Source: G965205525 sp965205525 | Lineage (GTDB): Bacteria; Pseudomonadota; Gammaproteobacteria; JABABF01 | DNA length: 64,000 bases | Direction: 5' to 3' | Assembly: GCA_965205525.1 (NCBI GenBank) | Contig: OZ242171.1 | Coordinates: 1,922,001 to 1,986,000 of the forward strand | Made by a program: the position numbers and the translations under genes | Notes under the pieces: generated by a model | Database searches by the model: none | What the model was told of the DNA's origin: nothing | The model's input: only the letters and a program-made list of their open reading frames with translations | Part shown: one piece after another, positions 34,651 to 43,211 of the stretch | Position numbering within the stretch: position 1 is the stretch's first letter | How the letters are laid out: every line of letters begins with the position of its first letter

Positions 34651-35748
34651 ATGTTGAAGTGTAAAACCTACTTAACACTGTGCCTTTTGCTGCCGATACT
34701 TGCCGGGTGCGGTGAGACCGGTCAGGAGATAGCTGCTCAGCATTCCGGGCAGATGGTTTCTTGGAAGCTGGTTACGGCGTGGCCCAAGAATTTCCCCGGT
34801 CTCGGCTCGGCGCCGGAGGAGCTGGCTCGCCGGATAGAGGCAATGAGCGCCGGACGATTTCGCATTCGCGTCTATGGCGCCGGCGAGCTGGTGCCGGCCT
34901 TGGAAGTTTTTGATGCCGTATCCCAGGGTACGGCGGAAATCGGGCATTCCGCAGCTTATTACTGGAAGGGGAAAATACCGGCGGCACAATTTTTTGCTAC
35001 GGTGCCTTTTGGTTTCACCGCCCAGGAAATTAATAGCTGGCTCCACTATGGCGGCGGGCTGGAGCTGTTCCGGGAGATATACGAGCCTTTTGATTTGGTG
35101 CCCATGGCAGGGGGCAATACAGGCGTGCAGATGGCGGGCTGGTTCAACCGTGAAATCCGCTCGTTGGACGACATCCGGGGGCTTAGGATGCGCATTCCCG
35201 GCTTGGCCGGAGAGGTCTTCAATCGCTTAGGCGGGGTCGCGGTCACACTGCCTGCCGCTGAAATTTATACCGCCATGCAGACCGGCGTGGTAGATGCCAC
35301 CGAGTGGGTAGGCCCTTACAACGACTTGGCGCTGGGGCTGCACGAGGTAGCTCGCTACTGTTACTATCCCGGCTGGCACGAGCCGGGTACTTCTTTGGAG
35401 CTGGTGGTCAACAAGCAGGCGTATGAGTCGCTGCCGGAAGATCTGCGCGCCATCTTAAAGACGGCTGCCCGGGCGGTCAATCAGGATATGCTGGACGAAT
35501 ACACGGCGCGCAACAGCGATGCGCTGCAGCAGCTGGTGAAAAAACACGGCGTGGAATTTCGCCGTCTGCCCGATGATGTTCTGGACGGGCTGCGCAGGGT
35601 TTCTCGGGAGGTGGTCGCCGAGATTGCCGCCGAGGATCCGGCAGCGGGCCGGGTGTATAAATCTTTTTCCGCCTTTCTGCAGAAAGTCAGCGCCTATCAC
35701 CGCCTGTCTGAACAGGCCTATATTGGCATTAGGGAACCAGGGTCATAG
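34651..35748 (+). CDS. dctP: TRAP transporter substrate-binding protein (DctP family)
   Basis: A 365-residue periplasmic solute-binding protein of a tripartite ATP-independent transporter. A lipoprotein-type signal ends LAGC (about residues 16-19), so it may be tethered. The domain opens WKLVTAWPKNFPGLGSAP, has GNTGVQMAGWFNREI near residue 152, and VVDATEWVGPYNDLALGLHE near residue 212, the segment that binds the ligand carboxylate in the family. It faces the DctQ-DctM genes across a thioesterase gene but on the opposite strand, so binding protein and permease are not one transcript. Substrate unknown; organic acids are usual. Confidence 0.9.
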   Translation: MLKCKTYLTLCLLLPILAGCGETGQEIAAQHSGQMVSWKLVTAWPKNFPGLGSAPEELARRIEAMSAGRFRIRVYGAGELVPALEVFDAVSQGTAEIGHSAAYYWKGKIPAAQFFATVPFGFTAQEINSWLHYGGGLELFREIYEPFDLVPMAGGNTGVQMAGWFNREIRSLDDIRGLRMRIPGLAGEVFNRLGGVAVTLPAAEIYTAMQTGVVDATEWVGPYNDLALGLHEVARYCYYPGWHEPGTSLELVVNKQAYESLPEDLRAILKTAARAVNQDMLDEYTARNSDALQQLVKKHGVEFRRLPDDVLDGLRRVSREVVAEIAAEDPAAGRVYKSFSAFLQKVSAYHRLSEQAYIGIREPGS

Positions 35749-35804
35749 CTGCTGTCGGCAGAAGGCCGGTGCGGGTATCGCATCGCTTGACGGAATACGC
35801 GTCT

Positions 35805-36209
35805 TTACTCTTTGCCCGGAAGCTCCCGTGTGCGCCCGTTCTCGTCTATGGCCACATAAACAAAAATTCCATCCGTAACCTTGCGCTGTCCGTCACCGGA
35901 GTATTTCCAGACTTCAATGTCAACGCGAATGGAGCTGCGGCGAACTTTCTTCACCTCGGTATAGCAGCTGACTACCGAACCGACCGCCACCGGCACAAGG
36001 AAACTCATCTTATCAATAGCGACAGTGGCCACCCGCCCTTTGGCCACTTCCGCAGCGGCGATCCCCCCCGCCAAGTCCATCTGTGAGAGCAGCCAGCCGC
36101 CGAAAATATCGCCGCTGGCATTGGTGTCCCTCGGCATGGCGACAGTCTGGAGCATTAATTTTCCTATGGGATTGGGTTCAGCATCAATTTCAGTCAGGTT
36201 ATCGCTCAT
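35805..36209 (-). CDS. Acyl-CoA thioesterase, YciA-like hotdog fold
   Basis: A 134-residue hotdog-fold thioesterase hydrolysing acyl-CoA in the cytoplasm. The motifs LMLQTVAMPRDTNASGDIFGGWLLSQMD (starting near residue 18; catalytic asparagine and aspartate in it) and the following VATVAIDKMSFLVPV match the YciA family. The ATG at 36209 is preferred over an in-frame ATG 42 bases upstream because the family starts a few residues before the first strand. It follows DctM by ten bases on the same strand and ends 56 bases from the convergent dctP. Confidence 0.9.
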   Translation of the reverse strand: MSDNLTEIDAEPNPIGKLMLQTVAMPRDTNASGDIFGGWLLSQMDLAGGIAAAEVAKGRVATVAIDKMSFLVPVAVGSVVSCYTEVKKVRRSSIRVDIEVWKYSGDGQRKVTDGIFVYVAIDENGRTRELPGKE

Positions 36210-36219
36210 AGAAAGCACC

Positions 36220-37572
36220 TTAGCGCAGCAGTTCGGGAAGCCATGTGGCAAGCGGGGGCCATACTATCAGCGCCAGCAATACCAGAATCTGTATAGCGAT
36301 GAAGGGTATCACACCTCGGTAGATGGCTGCGGTGGGAACCGAGGCAGGTGCCACGCCGCGCAGATAGAAAAGTGCAAATCCAAAGGGCGGGGTAAGGAAG
36401 GAAGTCTGGAGATTGACGGCGATGAGAACTCCCAGCCATACCGGGTCAATGCCCATGGCCAGAAGGCCCGGCCCGACGATGGGCACTACCATGAAGGTAA
36501 TTTCTATGAAGTCCAGGATAAATCCCAGCAGAAATATCATTCCCATCACAAGGACGATGGCGGTGCCGGTGCCGCCGGGCAGATCTTGGAATAACCCCTG
36601 CACCAGATCGTCGCCGCCGAAGCCCCGAAAGACTAGGGAAAATACGGTCGCCCCGATTAGTATCAGGAATACCATAGATGTGATCTCCAAGGTGGAGCGG
36701 GCTGTTTCTCGCAGCATGCGAATATTCATCCGACGCTTACTGGCTGCCAGCAGCAGCGCGCCCAGGGCACCGATGCCCGCCGCTTCGGTGGGCGTGGCAG
36801 CCCCCGCCAGAATAGAGCCGAGCACGGTGATTATTAAAGCCATGGGCGGCAGCAGGTTTGACAGCAGGCGGCCAGGGCTGGGCCGCCCGGCATTTGCCCG
36901 GGGGGCGATTTCTGGGTGCAGATAAGCGCGGCCCATGATGTAGAGAATATAAAGACCTGTCAGCAGCAATCCCGGCAGCAGGGCGCCGATAAACAGATCG
37001 CCTACGGATACGGTTTTCGGCGTGAAGATGCCCTGGCTCAGCTGTGCCTGCTGATAGGCGCCCGAAAGCACATCTCCCAGCAGCACTAAGGCGATAGAAG
37101 GGGGGATCACCTGTCCCAGTGTGCCGGTGGCGCAAATCGTGCCAGCCGCCAAGGCCGGGTGATACCGGTTCTGGAGCATGACGGGCAGGGACAGAAGTCC
37201 CATTGTGATCACCGTGGCGCCCACGATGCCGGTGCTGGCTGCCAGCAGAGCTCCCACAACCACTACGGCGATGGCGAGACCGCCCGGCAGGCGACTGCAC
37301 AGAGCGCCGAGGTCCTGCAGCAGGCCTTCGGCAAGCCTGGAGCGCTCTAAAGCCACGCCCATAAATACAAACAGCGGTACGGCGATGAGGGTGGTATTGC
37401 TGATAATGCCGTACAGCCGATTTGGCAGTGCGCTTAGGAAAGCGGTATCAAAATGGCCGGTTAGAGCACCGATGCCAGCGAATAGCAGCGAGATTCCGGC
37501 CAGGGTCAGAGCCACCGGGTAGCCCGCCATCAGTGCTAGACAGATGGCGATGAAAAGTGCAATAGCAAGCAT
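36220..37572 (-). CDS. dctM: TRAP transporter large permease (DctM)
   Basis: The 12-helix large membrane subunit of a TRAP transporter, about 450 residues. Hydrophobic segments run throughout, and the family pattern is clear in LAIALFIAICLALMAGYPVALTL at the start, GTICATGTLGQVIPPSIALVL near residue 145, GAATPTEAAGIGALGALLL near 285 and the C-terminal LTPPFGFALFYLRGVAP. The ATG at 37572 gives the normal N-terminus; the frame extends upstream into dctQ, and the dctQ stop lies 14 bases before this start. Couples uptake of a solute to a sodium or proton gradient. Confidence 0.92.
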   Translation of the reverse strand: MLAIALFIAICLALMAGYPVALTLAGISLLFAGIGALTGHFDTAFLSALPNRLYGIISNTTLIAVPLFVFMGVALERSRLAEGLLQDLGALCSRLPGGLAIAVVVVGALLAASTGIVGATVITMGLLSLPVMLQNRYHPALAAGTICATGTLGQVIPPSIALVLLGDVLSGAYQQAQLSQGIFTPKTVSVGDLFIGALLPGLLLTGLYILYIMGRAYLHPEIAPRANAGRPSPGRLLSNLLPPMALIITVLGSILAGAATPTEAAGIGALGALLLAASKRRMNIRMLRETARSTLEITSMVFLILIGATVFSLVFRGFGGDDLVQGLFQDLPGGTGTAIVLVMGMIFLLGFILDFIEITFMVVPIVGPGLLAMGIDPVWLGVLIAVNLQTSFLTPPFGFALFYLRGVAPASVPTAAIYRGVIPFIAIQILVLLALIVWPPLATWLPELLR

Positions 37573-37585
37573 GGACAGCGGTATC

Positions 37586-38221
37586 TCAGGGCTCTCGTCC
37601 GGCCCTCGTTTCCCCACGAGAGAGCAATGCCACAAGCCGCAGGGTCTCAGCCAGGCCTTGTGCGAGAAGAGTGAGGGCGAACAGGGGAATCAGGGTTTTC
37701 AGCAGGAAAATGGCTGGCAGACCCGCCGGTTCCGTGGAAACCTCTCGGATACGCCAGGAGACCAGCACGTAGTCCAAGCTTGTGAACAGCACGGTCAGGC
37801 AAATCGGCACCAGAAATAGCAGGTGCCCCGCAATATTCACTTGCATGCGCCGTCTCTTCGGCAGGCGGCGGTAGAAAATGTCTACCCGAACATGCCTGCC
37901 CTGCTGCAGGGTGAAAGCCGCTCCCAGCATAAAGATAGCGCCGTGCAGGTAGGTGATCAGCTCCTGCAGGGCGACAAAACCGATATTGAAACCGTAACGG
38001 AGCACTACCACGGCAGCGGTAGCCAGCACTATGGCAACTGTCAGCCATGCCGCTGCCCGCCCGGTGAGAACCGTGCAGCGGTCCAAGGGTCGGGCAATCG
38101 CTTCTAGTATTTCAGGGGGAATAGTCAAAGAGACAGGATACAGGGATAAGAGGGAGTGGAAAGATAGGAAAAGAGTATTATAATATTTGGGCAGTAACGT
38201 AGTATTCACCAAGTATGACAA
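37586..38221 (-). CDS. dctQ: TRAP transporter small permease (DctQ)
   Basis: Small four-helix subunit of the TRAP permease, 211 residues as given. Hydrophobic segments lie near residues 57-75, 88-106, 130-150 and 175-198; HGAIFMLGAAFTLQQGRHVRVDIFYRRLP is the family signature. The first 35 residues (YLVNTTLLPKYYNTLF...) look like untranslated leader, so the true start may be a TTG near 38129 or another non-ATG codon; no ATG lies between. It is upstream of dctM on the minus strand. Confidence 0.85.
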   Translation of the reverse strand: MSYLVNTTLLPKYYNTLFLSFHSLLSLYPVSLTIPPEILEAIARPLDRCTVLTGRAAAWLTVAIVLATAAVVVLRYGFNIGFVALQELITYLHGAIFMLGAAFTLQQGRHVRVDIFYRRLPKRRRMQVNIAGHLLFLVPICLTVLFTSLDYVLVSWRIREVSTEPAGLPAIFLLKTLIPLFALTLLAQGLAETLRLVALLSRGETRAGREP

Positions 38222-38273
38222 TTGGCAGTGGCTCAGGCAGTATAGTGGCCGTTCTCTTACATTTAGTGATTCG

Positions 38274-38287
38274 CCCCCCCCCCCCCC
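38274..38287. repeat. C14 homopolymer tract
   Basis: Fourteen consecutive C residues, 140 bases before the sulfotransferase ATG. Runs this long are unstable by slipped-strand mispairing and are typical of phase-variable surface genes. A position between gene and promoter would change promoter spacing rather than the reading frame. Confidence 0.97.
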
Positions 38288-38322
38288 GCCGCTGCTTGCC
38301 GACTTTCTTCAGGCGACAGCAA

Positions 38323-38426
38323 GATGGCTGTTTTATGTATGTATTTTAGGAGAGCAAACAGATTTTGCGCATTGAATGTCAGGTCCCGATGGGCTGTTTC
38401 ATGTATGTATTCTAGGAAGGTAAACA
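38323..38426 (+). repeat. Duplicated leader segment with ribosome-binding site
   Basis: Two 39-base copies at 38323-38361 and 38388-38426 share about 33 positions: both read GATGG-CTGTTT-ATGTATGTATT-TAGGA. The second copy ends in AGGAAGG and supplies the ribosome site seven bases before the sulfotransferase ATG; the first copy has AGGAGA but no ORF follows. It looks like a tandem duplication of the 5' leader. Confidence 0.75.
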
Positions 38427-38427
38427 T

Positions 38428-39357
38428 ATGAAACATGAAATACCGCATCATCAAAGCGGAAATTCTGTATTAATATATATCCATCAGCCAAAAACTGCCG
38501 GGACATCTGTAAGAAGTCTGCTGCTCAAGCATTTTGGCCAAGAGAATTGTTTTCTAATCAGGTTCTCCTTACAAGATCTAAATAAATTCATGGATCTATC
38601 TCAAGAGGAGAAGGACCATTTTGATTGTATTGCTGGTCATGGACTCTATGGAATCCACGAACACCTATCACGTCCCTGCATCTATGTCACTTTGATGCGT
38701 GAGCCGCTAGACCGAGTGATATCGCATTTTTCTTTCCGCAAGGAGTTTCCTGAACCCAGAGCCGCAGCAGAAGGGAGGGGAATGAATGATAAGGCATATA
38801 CCCTTGCAAAGCATTTGCAGTACTACGAAGAGGCGATGCTGGAAGAAAATGATATGAACATGCTTCCATACTCACATCTGTGCGATATGCATAAATATGA
38901 CGATGTTCACGGAGCAGGCAATGGATACTGGGGCCGTTCGCCAAAGGTGCCGAGTATTGCGGAATTGAAAGCAAAACTTCGTGAGCAGTTTGTGCTTGTA
39001 GGGCACTACGAGCGGCTGGATGATTTCCTATTTGTGTTTTGTCGCATGATTGGCGGGAGATTGTATTATCCTACACCGGGGAAAGTATCGCGTCACCGTT
39101 TGAAAACCAAAAATCTGGATCCCGATCAAAGTGGCCAAATTCAAGACTTGACTGTTCTAGAAGCTCGTCTTCACAACTATGCCATGGAGATGTTTCAGGA
39201 GCAGTGGGATCAGCTTAGCATGCTAGAAAAAATACATGCAGGATATTATCGCTTTCTAAGAAAGGGACAATATTTAATATATAAACATTTTTACAAAACC
39301 CTGCACCAGGTATGGTTTGGCTTGCTGATACGGGTAAAAAATCGCTTGCAGAAATAA
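38428..39357 (+). CDS. Carbohydrate sulfotransferase (Sulfotransfer_2-like)
   Basis: A 309-residue PAPS-dependent sulfotransferase. The 5'-phosphosulfate loop is IHQPKTAGTSV (near residues 17-27) and the 3'-phosphate motif is LMREPLDRVISHF (near residues 89-101), where the arginine and serine contact PAPS. Such enzymes sulfate sugars of surface polysaccharides. The protein lacks a signal peptide; a basic, hydrophobic C-terminus (LLIRVKNRLQK) may bind the membrane. AGGAAGG precedes the ATG. It is AT-rich, stands alone between dctQ and yaaA, and lies behind a C14 tract and duplicated leader. Confidence 0.87.
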   Translation: MKHEIPHHQSGNSVLIYIHQPKTAGTSVRSLLLKHFGQENCFLIRFSLQDLNKFMDLSQEEKDHFDCIAGHGLYGIHEHLSRPCIYVTLMREPLDRVISHFSFRKEFPEPRAAAEGRGMNDKAYTLAKHLQYYEEAMLEENDMNMLPYSHLCDMHKYDDVHGAGNGYWGRSPKVPSIAELKAKLREQFVLVGHYERLDDFLFVFCRMIGGRLYYPTPGKVSRHRLKTKNLDPDQSGQIQDLTVLEARLHNYAMEMFQEQWDQLSMLEKIHAGYYRFLRKGQYLIYKHFYKTLHQVWFGLLIRVKNRLQK

Positions 39358-39381
39358 AATCGCAATAATCGGCGACCGCAC

Positions 39382-39387
39382 TATAAT
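39382..39387 (+). promoter_or_regulatory. Candidate -10 element for yaaA
   Basis: TATAAT, 34 bases before the yaaA start; no acceptable -35 lies at 16-18 bases, so the assignment is weak. Confidence 0.35.
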
Positions 39388-39420
39388 GGCAACTCTTATC
39401 AGCGCCTTTTTATTGTTGCC

Positions 39421-40194
39421 GTGCTCATCGTGATCTCTCCGGCCAAGACCATGGATTTTGACGCGTCGCTGGCCACTCGGCGGCGCAGCACCCCCCAGTT
39501 CCTGGATGAAGCGGCTGTCCTGATCGGTGAACTCGGCAAGCTGTCGCCTCCACAGCTGGAAAAGCTTATGAACATCAGTCCTAAGCTTGCAGCCCTCAAC
39601 TTTGCACGCAACCTGCAGTGGGGCTCTTCTTCGGGGCTTCCCAATGCGCGGCCGGCTCTGCTCGCTTTTCGGGGGGATGTCTATACGGGGCTGGAGGCTG
39701 ACAGCTTTTCATCGCAGGATTTTGCATACGCCCAGAAGCACCTGCGCATACTCTCCGGCCTCTATGGCCTGTTGCGTCCGCTGGATTTGATCCGTCCCTA
39801 TCGCCTAGAAATGAGCACTCGCCTGACCAATTCCCGGGGTGCCACCCTGTACGATTTCTGGGGCAGCCGTATCACGCGGGAGATCAATCGGCAATTGCGG
39901 CCCGCCGGCGGTGCACTGATCAACCTTGCCTCCGGCGAGTATTTCAAGGCGGTTCAGCCAGGGGATGTGCAAGGTGAGATTTATACCCCTGTATTCCGAG
40001 ACTACAAAGGCGGCGGCTACAAGGTGATCAGCTTCTTTGCCAAGAGGGCCCGGGGCATGATGAGTGCCTGGATTATCAAGAACAGCGTTTCCTGCCCGCA
40101 GGACCTGCGGGATTTTGATGGCGGCGGCTACCGCTATGCGCCCCGGCTATCTCCCGACAGTCATAACCCGGTATTTATCCGTTGCGTCTCCTGA
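39421..40194 (+). CDS. yaaA: YaaA peroxide-stress protein (UPF0246)
   Basis: A 257-residue protein matching YaaA along its length: LIVISPAKTMDF at the start, KLSPPQLEKLMNIS, ARPALLAFRGDVYTGLEADSF and SGLYGLLRPLDLIRPYRLEM. In E. coli YaaA lowers free iron under hydrogen peroxide stress and binds DNA. The start is GTG at 39421, placed immediately before the conserved sequence. The DUF6884 domain at 12.2 kb appears related to this family, which is why the two are worth comparing. Confidence 0.95.
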   Translation: MLIVISPAKTMDFDASLATRRRSTPQFLDEAAVLIGELGKLSPPQLEKLMNISPKLAALNFARNLQWGSSSGLPNARPALLAFRGDVYTGLEADSFSSQDFAYAQKHLRILSGLYGLLRPLDLIRPYRLEMSTRLTNSRGATLYDFWGSRITREINRQLRPAGGALINLASGEYFKAVQPGDVQGEIYTPVFRDYKGGGYKVISFFAKRARGMMSAWIIKNSVSCPQDLRDFDGGGYRYAPRLSPDSHNPVFIRCVS

Positions 40195-40264
40195 TGGCAG
40201 GGCAGACCATACGGAGTTTCAGGGCTGAGGCCGCCTATGCCTATGCCAACGGCAGTTTGAAGGT

Positions 40265-40273
40265 TGCTATAAT
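40265..40273 (+). promoter_or_regulatory. Extended -10 promoter candidate for the cytochrome oxidase operon
   Basis: TGCTATAAT is a perfect extended -10 element, 90 bases before the coxB start, in the 168-base gap after yaaA. Extended -10 promoters do not need a good -35, and none is seen. Confidence 0.5.
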
Positions 40274-40362
40274 AGGAGCCCGTTGGCCGCTCCAGAAGGC
40301 GTTGGGGCGGCTTTTACAGAGTATTCAGAGCGGCCTTGGTTTCCAATGGTGCCGGGTCGTAT

Positions 40363-41556
40363 ATGGCGGTGATCAAAGTAGCAGCGTTGTTGTCAGTCAT
40401 TCGTAAACACCTTGCGGCGGCAATCGCGTCGGCTGCTGCTCTGTTTGTATCGGTTCCAGCAGGGGCAGCGGAGGGAGCAGCAGAATACGGGCATGCCTTG
40501 CGCTGGGGTCTGAATATGCCGAAGGGTGTCACTGGCGTCAGCCAGGGCATTTATGACCTCCACATGCTGATCTTCTGGATCTGTGTGGTCATCGGCGTGG
40601 TGGTCTTCGGCATCATGTTCTTCTCCATGTATATGCACCGCAAGTCCCGCGGCGCAAAACCCGCCGACTTTCACGAGAACACCCCCTTGGAAGTGCTCTG
40701 GACCTTGCTGGCCTTTTTCATTTTGGTGGGCATGGCCGTCCCTTCCACCACCATGATGGTGCGGATGTACGATACCAGTGATTCCGAGGTGGATATCTTG
40801 GTAACCGGCTACCAATGGAAGTGGAAATACGAATATTTGAACGAGGACCTGAGCTTCTTCAGCAATCTTCTCACCCCTCAGGACGAGATTTACGAAGATG
40901 CTCCCAAGGGCGAGCATTACCTCTTGGATGTGGATAATCACCTAGTCGTGCCAGTCGGCAAAAAAATTCGCTTTCTCATCACTGCCGCCGATGTGCTGCA
41001 CTCCTGGTGGGTGCCCGCTTTTGCGGTCAAGCAGGATGCCATCCCGGGGTTTATCAACGAGGCGTGGACGATTATTGACCAGAAGGGAATCTACCGGGGC
41101 CAATGCGCGGAACTGTGCGGCAGAAATCACGGCTTCATGCCGATTGTTGTGCAGGCTGTTGGTGAGGCCGAGTACGACAATTGGCTGGCGGAGCGCAAGG
41201 AAGCCGCCGCCCGAGAGAGCGCCCTGCGGGACCAGCATTTCACCTTTGAGGAGCTGATGGCGCGCGGAGAGGGTGTGTACAGCAAGAATTGCGCATCCTG
41301 CCACCTGCCGAATGGTGCCGGCTTGCCCGGGGCTTTCCCATCGCTGCTGGTCGGCTCCATGGCCACTGGCCCGATGAAAGAACACTTGGACATGGTGGTC
41401 AATGGCCGCACTGGCACCGCCATGGCCGCCTTTGGCGCGCAGCTGAGCGAGGCGGACCTCGCCGCGGTGATCACCTACGAGCGCAACGCCTGGGGCAACG
41501 ATATGGGCGATATGATTCAGCCCATAGATGTGGCAAATTTCCAAGGCGGGCCATGA
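40363..41556 (+). CDS. coxB: Cytochrome c oxidase subunit II with fused cytochrome c (caa3 type)
   Basis: About 397 residues. A signal-like N-terminus (VIRKHLAAAIASAAALFVS, cut after AGA) precedes two membrane helices (near residues 65-90 and 105-128). The CuA domain has LHSWWVPAF and CAELCGRNHGFM, all copper ligands present. After about 290 residues a C-terminal cytochrome c domain follows with the heme-attachment CASCH and a distal methionine in TAMAAFG. The fusion defines the caa3 type of heme-copper oxidase. The ATG at 40363 gives a proper signal peptide; ATG 40336 is in frame upstream. First gene of the oxidase operon. Confidence 0.96.
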   Translation: MAVIKVAALLSVIRKHLAAAIASAAALFVSVPAGAAEGAAEYGHALRWGLNMPKGVTGVSQGIYDLHMLIFWICVVIGVVVFGIMFFSMYMHRKSRGAKPADFHENTPLEVLWTLLAFFILVGMAVPSTTMMVRMYDTSDSEVDILVTGYQWKWKYEYLNEDLSFFSNLLTPQDEIYEDAPKGEHYLLDVDNHLVVPVGKKIRFLITAADVLHSWWVPAFAVKQDAIPGFINEAWTIIDQKGIYRGQCAELCGRNHGFMPIVVQAVGEAEYDNWLAERKEAAARESALRDQHFTFEELMARGEGVYSKNCASCHLPNGAGLPGAFPSLLVGSMATGPMKEHLDMVVNGRTGTAMAAFGAQLSEADLAAVITYERNAWGNDMGDMIQPIDVANFQGGP

Positions 41557-41608
41557 GTTTTGAGAAAGCACCAGAAGACAGCAGCAGAGCAGCTTGGGAG
41601 AGACGGCA

Positions 41609-43177
41609 ATGAGTGAGCACCATCACGGTCCCCCGCCGGGCATGTTTACCCGGTGGCTTTTCACCACCAACCACAAAGACATCGGCACTCTGTACCTGTG
41701 GTTCAGCTTTCTGATGTTCCTGCTTGGCGGCGCCATGGCCTTGGTCATCCGCGCCGAGCTGTTCCAGCCCGGCCTGCAGATAGTTGAGCCTGGATTTTTC
41801 AACCAGATGCTCACCATGCACGGCCTGATCATGATATTCGGCGCCGTCATGCCGGCCTTTATCGGTCTCGCCAACTGGCTGGTGCCGATGATGATCGGCG
41901 CTCCGGACATGGCTCTGCCGCGCCTTAATAACTGGAGCTTCTGGATTCTTCCCTTCGCCTTCCTGATGCTCATCTCCACCCTGTTCATGGAAGGGGGCGG
42001 CCCGAACTTCGGCTGGACTTTTTATGCGCCCCTCTCCACCTCCTATGCACCGCCGAGCGTCACCTACTTTATTTTTGCCATCCACATCTTGGGCGCCTCC
42101 TCCATCATGGGGGCCATCAACATCATCGCCACTATCCTGAACCTGCGCGCTCCCGGCATGACCTACATGAAGATGCCCCTGTTCGTATGGACTTGGCTGA
42201 TCACCGCCTTCCTGCTGATAGCGGTCATGCCGGTGCTGGCTGGCGCCGTCACCATGATGCTGATGGATATTCATTTCGGCACCAGCTTCTTCAGTGCTGC
42301 CGGCGGCGGCGACCCGGTGCTGTTCCAGCATGTGTTCTGGTTCTTCGGGCACCCGGAGGTGTACATCATGATCTTGCCGGCTTTCGGGATTGCCTCCTCC
42401 GTCATTCCCGCCTTTGCCCGCAAGCCTCTGTTCGGCTACAGCTCCATGGTCTACGCCACCGCCTCCATCGCCATCCTGTCCTTCCTGGTCTGGGCGCACC
42501 ACATGTTCACCGTCGGCATGCCGATCGCCGGTCAGCTCTTCTTCATGTATATCACCATGCTCATCGCCGTGCCGACCGGGGTCAAGGTATTCAACTGGGT
42601 GGCCACCATGTGGCGGGGCTCCATGACCTTTGAGACGCCGATGCTGTTCTCGCTGGCCTTTGTCATCCTGTTTACCATCGGCGGGTTCTCCGGATTGATG
42701 CTGGCCGTTGCACCGGCGGACTTCCAGTATCACGACACCTATTTCGTAGTCGCGCACTTCCACTACGTGCTGGTGCCCGGTGCCATATTCGGCATTTTTT
42801 CCGCCGTTTATTACTGGCTGCCCAAATGGTGCGGGCGCAGGTACGACGAGTCCATGGGCAAGGCCCATTTCTGGCTCTCCTTCATCGGGCTGAATGTCAC
42901 TTTCTTCCCGATGCATTTCGTGGGTCTTGCCGGCATGCCTCGGCGCATCCCGGATTACGCCCTGCAGTTTGCAGATTTCAACATGATCTCCAGCGTCGGT
43001 GCCTTCCTGTTTGGCATTTCTCAGCTGGTGTTCCTATTCAACGTATTGCGCACCCTGCAGGCAGGCCGCCGGATCGTCGGCACCGAGCAGGTATGGGATG
43101 GCGCAGAGGGATTGGAATGGGCCCTGCCATCGCCGCTGCCCTATCACACCTTCACCTCGCCGCCGACGGTGCGCTGA
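41609..43177 (+). CDS. coxA: Cytochrome c oxidase subunit I
   Basis: The 12-helix catalytic subunit with heme a and the heme a3-CuB centre, about 522 residues. WFFGHPEVYIMILPAFG carries the CuB histidine cross-linked to tyrosine, HHMFTVGM the other two CuB histidines, and HDTYFVVAHFHYVL the axial histidines of the hemes. The N-terminus starts MSEHHHGPPPGMFTRWLFTTNHKDIGTLY. It follows coxB by 52 bases. All canonical. Confidence 0.97.
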   Translation: MSEHHHGPPPGMFTRWLFTTNHKDIGTLYLWFSFLMFLLGGAMALVIRAELFQPGLQIVEPGFFNQMLTMHGLIMIFGAVMPAFIGLANWLVPMMIGAPDMALPRLNNWSFWILPFAFLMLISTLFMEGGGPNFGWTFYAPLSTSYAPPSVTYFIFAIHILGASSIMGAINIIATILNLRAPGMTYMKMPLFVWTWLITAFLLIAVMPVLAGAVTMMLMDIHFGTSFFSAAGGGDPVLFQHVFWFFGHPEVYIMILPAFGIASSVIPAFARKPLFGYSSMVYATASIAILSFLVWAHHMFTVGMPIAGQLFFMYITMLIAVPTGVKVFNWVATMWRGSMTFETPMLFSLAFVILFTIGGFSGLMLAVAPADFQYHDTYFVVAHFHYVLVPGAIFGIFSAVYYWLPKWCGRRYDESMGKAHFWLSFIGLNVTFFPMHFVGLAGMPRRIPDYALQFADFNMISSVGAFLFGISQLVFLFNVLRTLQAGRRIVGTEQVWDGAEGLEWALPSPLPYHTFTSPPTVR

Positions 43178-43211
43178 TTGCAGGGCGATTACCGGCTTGG
43201 CCGTAAATGCT

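Larger units (their letters stand above)
38222..38427. other. Gap with a C14 tract and a duplicated leader before the sulfotransferase
   Basis: This 206-base stretch separates the minus-strand dctQ from the plus-strand sulfotransferase. It holds a C14 homopolymer and two copies of a 39-base leader-like segment, described separately. A short frame reading through it translates the C-run as prolines and shows no similarity to anything known. Confidence 0.6.

Noticed and set aside
41471..42916. Long open frame (481 residues) on the minus strand
   Set aside because: Antisense of coxA; highly charged, histidine- and glycine-rich low-complexity sequence typical of reading coxA backward.
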